DNA of 64,000 nt from UMGS1649 sp045534225 (lineage in GTDB: Bacteria; Bacillota; Clostridia; TANB77; CAG-465), in NCBI GenBank assembly GCA_045534225.1, contig JAZSJJ010000007.1, positions 1 to 64,000 on the forward strand, given 5' to 3'. Position numbers and translations under genes: made by a program. Numbering within the stretch: the first letter of the stretch is position 1; each line of letters starts with the position of its first letter. Positions 60,238-64,000 of the stretch are shown here, in pieces. The notes under the pieces are model-generated. The model was not told the origin of the DNA. It saw only the letters and a program-made list of their open reading frames with translations, and made no database searches.

Positions 60238-60570
60238 CTACATTAAACCAGGTATATTAAATCCTTCTAATCCTTCTTGCATCATGTCGTCTGCTTTTCT
60301 TAAAGCTTCGTTTACTGCTGTTAATACTAAATCTTGTAGCATTTCTACATCGTCTGGATCTACTACTTCTTTTTTGATTGTTATTTCTTTTATTTCTTTT
60401 GCACCTGTAGCTTTAACTACAACTGCTCCACCACCTGCAGAAACTTCAAACTCAGTGTTTGCTGCTTCCTCTTGTTTCTTTTGTAAATCCGCTTGCATTT
60501 TTTGTGCTTGTTTCATTAATTGTTGCATATTTCCCATTCCTCCGCCTGGGAATCCTCCAAATCTTGCCAT
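60238..60570 (-). CDS. Nucleoid-associated YbaB/EbfC family protein
   Basis: A 110-aa DNA-binding protein. The Gly/Met/Gln-rich start (FGGFPGGGMGNMQQLMKQAQKMQ) precedes the core FEVSAGGGAVVVKATGAKEI and DPDDVEMLQDLVLTAVNEAL. It forms dimers that bind DNA with little sequence preference. Start ATG after AGGAGG, between dnaX and recR as in most bacteria. Confidence 0.95.
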   Translation of the reverse strand: MARFGGFPGGGMGNMQQLMKQAQKMQADLQKKQEEAANTEFEVSAGGGAVVVKATGAKEIKEITIKKEVVDPDDVEMLQDLVLTAVNEALRKADDMMQEGLEGFNIPGLM

Positions 60571-60583
60571 AATATATTTCCTC

Positions 60584-62188
60584 CTAATCTATAACTTGAA
60601 ATGGTACATCTGTACCTTGCATCATTTGCTCAAAAGAATTTGTTCCCTTTGAATTTTCTGTAATATATTCTATGCGAATATTTATTTCTCTTTCTATTTC
60701 ATCTTCAACTAAAGTTTTTAAGTAATCCTTAGAAGTATCTTTATTTAATACACCATACGCAAAGCCATTCTTAGTTGAAAATGTAACTGTATCTTCTTCT
60801 ATAAACGCTTCTGTTCCTGCAAGAGCTGAAAATACTTTTAGATTATCTTCGTCAGATGCTCTTTGCATTATTTTAGATAATTCTTTAAGTTGTTTCTTGC
60901 CTGCTTTAACCTCAGCAAGTTTTACACTTTTTTCTTCTTTTTTAGTTTCTTTTTCCACATTGTCCACAGGTGTTTTTTCTTTTTCCTCTTTAACAACCGT
61001 TTCTTCTTTTATCTCTACTCTTTTGCTTGTTTTAGTTGTCACAGATGGATTTCTCATCACTTCTTCTAGTTTCATTTCTAACTCTTGTATCTTGTTTAGA
61101 AGCATTTCTTCATCCATAACTGGTACTTTTGTTGCTAGTTCTAACATTTTAGCCTTGAACAGCGAATTTGCATTCGTTGATTGACGAAGATCTTCATCTA
61201 ATTTAGATAGATTTTTAATTATTTGATTTATTCTTGTAATGCTTACACCTTCTGCTGCTGTTTTAATCTCTTCTGATATCGTTTCATCCCACTCGCTAGA
61301 GAGTCCTATTAATATGTTCAAGAACACATCAATAACTGCTGCATTTATATTTCTTAAGCTTTTGCCCTTTTCCAATATCTTATTTACATTTTTATTTGCA
61401 GATACAATATCATATTCTAGAATATTAGTTGCTAACGCTTCTATTATTTCTGATGGAACAGTTCCTACTATTTCTTCAACTTTATCTGCAGTTATATCTC
61501 CGCTTGAAGCATTAACACATCTTTCAAGTATGCTTAACGCATCTCTCATTCCACCATCCGCTAGAAAAGCAATACGCTCTAATGCCGCTTGTTCATATCC
61601 TACATCTAGAGAATCTAAAACATATTTTAATCTTTCTGTTATTTCATCTCTTCCTATTTTTCTAAACTCGAAACGTACACATCTAGAAAGTATAGTTGGT
61701 AGTATCTTATGCTCTTCCGTAGTAGCCAGTATGAATACAACATTAGCTGGTGGTTCTTCCAAAGTTTTTAACAGCGCATTAAACGCTCCGCTAGATAACA
61801 TATGTGCTTCATCTATTATATACACTTTGTATTTTAATCCAGTTGTCGAGTACGCAACCTCTTGTCTTATTGTACGAATATTATCTACACCATTATTTGA
61901 AGCTGCATCCATTTCGATTACGTCTGGCGTATTACCATCTAATATACTCTTACACGCTTCACATTCATTACACGGTTCTCCATCCACAGGATTTAAGCAG
62001 TTAATAGCCCTTGCGAAAACCTTGGCCGCTGTTGTTTTTCCCGTTCCTCTTGTTCCACTAAATATATATGCATGAGATACCTTCCCTGTTTGTAATTGAT
62101 TCTTAAGTATCTTTGTTACATGCTCTTGCCCTACCATATCCTTAAAGGTCAATGGTCTATATCTTCTGTAAAGTGCAACGTATGCCAT
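60584..62188 (-). CDS. dnaX: DNA polymerase III subunits gamma/tau
   Basis: A 534-aa clamp-loader ATPase. Walker A is SGTRGTGKTTAAKVFA, the zinc module CNECEACKSI, Walker B YIIDEAHMLS, and the SRC sensor SRCVRFEF. A Lys/Glu-rich linker (about 400-440) leads to the tau C-terminal domain. No slippery A-run for a gamma frameshift is obvious. Start ATG after AAGGGG. First protein gene after the SRP RNA in the unit running to murD. Confidence 0.96.
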   Translation of the reverse strand: MAYVALYRRYRPLTFKDMVGQEHVTKILKNQLQTGKVSHAYIFSGTRGTGKTTAAKVFARAINCLNPVDGEPCNECEACKSILDGNTPDVIEMDAASNNGVDNIRTIRQEVAYSTTGLKYKVYIIDEAHMLSSGAFNALLKTLEEPPANVVFILATTEEHKILPTILSRCVRFEFRKIGRDEITERLKYVLDSLDVGYEQAALERIAFLADGGMRDALSILERCVNASSGDITADKVEEIVGTVPSEIIEALATNILEYDIVSANKNVNKILEKGKSLRNINAAVIDVFLNILIGLSSEWDETISEEIKTAAEGVSITRINQIIKNLSKLDEDLRQSTNANSLFKAKMLELATKVPVMDEEMLLNKIQELEMKLEEVMRNPSVTTKTSKRVEIKEETVVKEEKEKTPVDNVEKETKKEEKSVKLAEVKAGKKQLKELSKIMQRASDEDNLKVFSALAGTEAFIEEDTVTFSTKNGFAYGVLNKDTSKDYLKTLVEDEIEREINIRIEYITENSKGTNSFEQMMQGTDVPFQVID

Positions 62189-62224
62189 TTTTTCAACCCC
62201 TTATTTTCATATATTTTAATATAC

Positions 62225-62317
62225 AAAAAATCGCTTATGGCACATAAGAAAATCTACTTATTGCTGCTTCCTTCCGGACCTGACAAGGTTCATAAACTTC
62301 TTATTGCCTAAGCGACT
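62225..62317 (-). ncRNA. ffs: Bacterial small SRP RNA
   Basis: The minus-strand sequence contains the universal SRP core GTCAGGTCCGGAAGGAAGC. GTCGCTTAGGC at the 5' end pairs with GCC-TAAGCGA at the 3' end to close the rod, and a T-run follows (62225-62230). About 90 nt, the small form that lacks an Alu domain. It lies immediately upstream of dnaX, as in many Bacillota. Confidence 0.93.
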
Positions 62318-62323
62318 TTTGTT

Positions 62324-62352
62324 ATTATACATCAATCGCTATTTATTTTCAA
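62324..62352 (-). promoter_or_regulatory. Promoter of the SRP RNA
   Basis: TTGAAA, 17 bp, TATAAT on the minus strand, ending 7 bases before the RNA start. Confidence 0.8.
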
Positions 62353-62361
62353 GTTAAACAA

Positions 62362-63033
62362 TTAATTTACTTTAAATTTAAATTGGCTAGTAGGCAATTT
62401 TAACAGATCAACTCCGTTTTCTACCAACCTATTATTCGGTAATGTTATATTTACTTCTAGTGTATTTACTTTACCTAGTTCTTCTTCTATATTCAAATTA
62501 AACATTAGATCAAACTGTACCGTGCTTAAAGGAATGCCTGCTGTTTCAAACAGCTTGCCATCGCAGCGAATTTCTTTTATATGTTCTGGCACTACCCAAT
62601 TCTTCAATATGTTTTCATTTAACGCAATCATGTCTATCTTCATTTGTCCATTTTCATCTATCTCATGCTCTACTTCCAAAGTTTGAGGAAGTCTATTTAA
62701 TGTTAATCTAGTTTCATTATCTTTTATATAGAAGACAATATCTTGCCCACCCTTAACTTTAAGGTCAGATATATATACTTTTTTTACTTTAGCCGTACTT
62801 GCTGGTGTAATTAAAAATGTTAAACGATTATATTGAGACGCACTAATACACCAACCTTTTTCAGTACTAGTCTTGTCTACAAGTTGAACTTCACTTAGCA
62901 AAACCGCATCTGTAACCCTAAATTTTCCTTCGTTTATTTTATCTGTTTCAAATACTAATTTTAACGTTAGTTGAAAAGCAATAACGCTCAAAATTACAGT
63001 TAAAAAACAGTAGAATATCTTTTGTTTATCCAT
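62362..63033 (-). CDS. Unknown membrane-anchored protein
   Basis: A 223-aa protein with one N-terminal hydrophobic helix (IFYCFLTVILSVIAFQLTLKLVF), an uncleaved anchor or signal. The rest is beta-rich and outside the cell (KVKKVYISDLKVKGGQDIVFYI, VNTLEVNITLPNNRLV). I recognise no family. The start MDKQKIFYC follows GGAGGACTAT; a 16-residue upstream extension is rejected. Host-like codons. It is divergent from the gene pair at 63112. Confidence 0.7.
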   Translation of the reverse strand: MDKQKIFYCFLTVILSVIAFQLTLKLVFETDKINEGKFRVTDAVLLSEVQLVDKTSTEKGWCISASQYNRLTFLITPASTAKVKKVYISDLKVKGGQDIVFYIKDNETRLTLNRLPQTLEVEHEIDENGQMKIDMIALNENILKNWVVPEHIKEIRCDGKLFETAGIPLSTVQFDLMFNLNIEEELGKVNTLEVNITLPNNRLVENGVDLLKLPTSQFKFKVN

Positions 63034-63052
63034 ATAGTCCTCCGACACCCAT

Positions 63053-63081
63053 ATTATACTATGAGATGTATAAAAACTCAA
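63053..63081 (-). promoter_or_regulatory. Promoter of the 62362-63033 gene
   Basis: TTGAGT, 17 bp, TATAAT on the minus strand. Confidence 0.65.
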
Positions 63082-63111
63082 GCTTTCTAATATATTTTAC
63101 TAGGTGGTAAA

Positions 63112-63300
63112 ATGGATGAATTTTTAACTAACTTAAACAATTCCTCATTTGGCGATTTCTTTTCTAATTCTAACGGTTGCGACCTAAATAAATTGCTTGT
63201 TATTTTATTGCTTCTAACAGGCAAGCTTGCCATTGAATCTATAACTATCTTCCCAAACGATTTCACCGTAACCCTTGGAACATTCAAAATAATCTCATAG
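63112..63300 (+). CDS. Possible small membrane protein
   Basis: A 62-aa frame with ATG behind TAGGTGG. The centre (LNKLLVILLLLTGKLAI) could span the membrane; the N-terminus is Asn/Ser/Phe-rich. It lies 54 bases before the receiver/HD gene on the same strand. No homologue is recognised. The frame may be real, given the ribosome site and the position. Confidence 0.45.
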   Translation: MDEFLTNLNNSSFGDFFSNSNGCDLNKLLVILLLLTGKLAIESITIFPNDFTVTLGTFKIIS

Positions 63301-63354
63301 TTACTTGTAATGACTCTTTCTTTTTGATATACTCTAAATACCGAGGTGAGACAA

Positions 63355-64000
63355 GTGAGCGTTAAAAAGAATAATGTTCTAATTATAGACGATGACATAG
63401 GCCTTATGCAAGCTATGGAAATAGTTTTAGAGAACTATGGAATTGGACTTTCAAAATATACAGAACCAATAGCAGCTATACAAGAATTAAAAACAAACAA
63501 ACACGATGTACTAGTTGTTAATTATCTAATGCCAATGATTCGCGGCGATGAAATAGTAAAACTTGTACGTGAATTTGATAAAGAAATATATATAATATTA
63601 ATGTCGGCACATAAAGACCTAGCTCCTTCCATAGACATTATGCGTTCATTAGACATACAAGCCTTCTTCGAAAAAGGTGCAAGATTTGATGACCTTATTC
63701 TTTTAATAGAAAGCGGTTACAAATATGTGGAACAAATGAATGAAATTAAACAAATGTCTATGACTATTAATAATTTTGGAGTTGAAATCGCTACAGTACT
63801 TAAAAATGCAGTTGACGCTAAAGATAACTACACAAAAGAACATAGTGATAGAGTTGCCATATATGCAGATAAGTTTGCAGAGTATCTAAACTTAAGTAAT
63901 GATGATAGAAAAACTTTATCTTTAGCCGCAAACTTCCACGATATTGGAAAGATAGGAATCGCAGATGCGATCCTTCTTAAAAACGGTAAATTAACAGACG
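63355..64000 (+). CDS. Receiver/HD-GYP-like protein, 3' end outside the window
   Basis: The first 215 codons are present. The start is GTG behind GAGGTGAGACAA. The receiver begins VLIIDDDIGLM with a full acidic triad, but the phosphorylation site is Asn56 (LVVNYLMPM) instead of Asp. A signalling helix follows, then an HD domain (AKDNYTKEHSDRVAIYA and AANFHDIGKIGIADAIL). HD-GYP proteins with this plan hydrolyse cyclic di-GMP. The GYP part would lie beyond position 64000. The domain is likely held in one state or controlled by another input. Confidence 0.85.
   Translation, partial: MSVKKNNVLIIDDDIGLMQAMEIVLENYGIGLSKYTEPIAAIQELKTNKHDVLVVNYLMPMIRGDEIVKLVREFDKEIYIILMSAHKDLAPSIDIMRSLDIQAFFEKGARFDDLILLIESGYKYVEQMNEIKQMSMTINNFGVEIATVLKNAVDAKDNYTKEHSDRVAIYADKFAEYLNLSNDDRKTLSLAANFHDIGKIGIADAILLKNGKLTD

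Noticed and set aside
63087..63398. 103-aa minus-strand frame
   Set aside because: It overlaps the plus-strand small gene and the start of the receiver gene, has no ribosome site, and its composition looks like a complement.

Overview
This window comes from a low-GC, spore-forming Bacillota, most likely an uncultured gut-type member of the Clostridia. The supporting genes are an alpha/beta-type small acid-soluble spore protein, a PolC-type replicative polymerase, FapR, a WalR/WalK-like two-component pair, a small SRP RNA beside dnaX, and sigma-A promoters with strong AGGAGG ribosome binding sites. GTG and TTG starts are frequent. The species cannot be named from this sequence. No tRNA, 16S/23S rRNA, insertion sequence or CRISPR array was seen, and no gene-free stretch exceeds 300 bases.

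Layout. 1-7.7 kb (minus strand): a tandem family of multi-TM proteins with PETE-rich stalks and beta domains, one copy broken, then a 1539-aa Ig-like repeat surface protein. 7.9-9.7 kb: SASP, a Na+/Ca2+ antiporter and a short ribosome hibernation factor. 9.7-16.8 kb: frr-cdsA-rseP-polC. 16.9-20.5 kb: a pseudopilin-like protein, a D,D-carboxypeptidase, and tsf and rpsB with a structured leader. 20.7-24.8 kb: rarA, a DUF5711-like propeller protein, cvpA and an LCP ligase. 24.9-28.6 kb: fapR-plsX-acpP-rnc-radical SAM. 29.2-30.5 kb: a pilin-like protein whose C-terminus looks like the variable region of a diversity-generating retroelement (DGR) target, with a leader holding tandem hairpins and a (GT)10 microsatellite. 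31.8-36.3 kb: the str operon rpsL-rpsG-fusA-tuf. 37.5-46.8 kb: typA, murE, a CPBP protease, and a VanW/transglutaminase cell-surface locus. 47.6-51.2 kb: divergent dnaJ-like gene and gyrA. 52.5-56.8 kb: WalR-WalK-TatD and a degenerate WalR paralogue. 56.9-62.3 kb: ffs-dnaX-ybaB-recR-murL-murD. The window ends inside a receiver/HD-GYP protein.

Two layers are interleaved. One is AT-rich housekeeping operons with A/T-ending codons. The other is a scattered set of mostly single-gene units with more C-ending codons, each with its own promoter or terminator: the 0-3 kb family, 28.7, 31.1-31.7, 36.4, 37.1, 39.6, 51.3 and 55.7 kb. Most of these encode small proteins I cannot assign. They look like acquired islets placed between operons.

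The best candidates for unusual biology are the putative remote DGR target with its downstream hairpin and microsatellite leader (29.1-30.4 kb), and the murD-murL pair (56.9-59.6 kb). The latter implies that D-glutamate enters peptidoglycan by ligation of L-Glu followed by epimerisation on the nucleotide precursor. Also notable are a GAAA-capped leader RNA before rpsB, two receivers with changed phosphorylation sites, and promoters whose -35 element sits next to or inside the preceding terminator.
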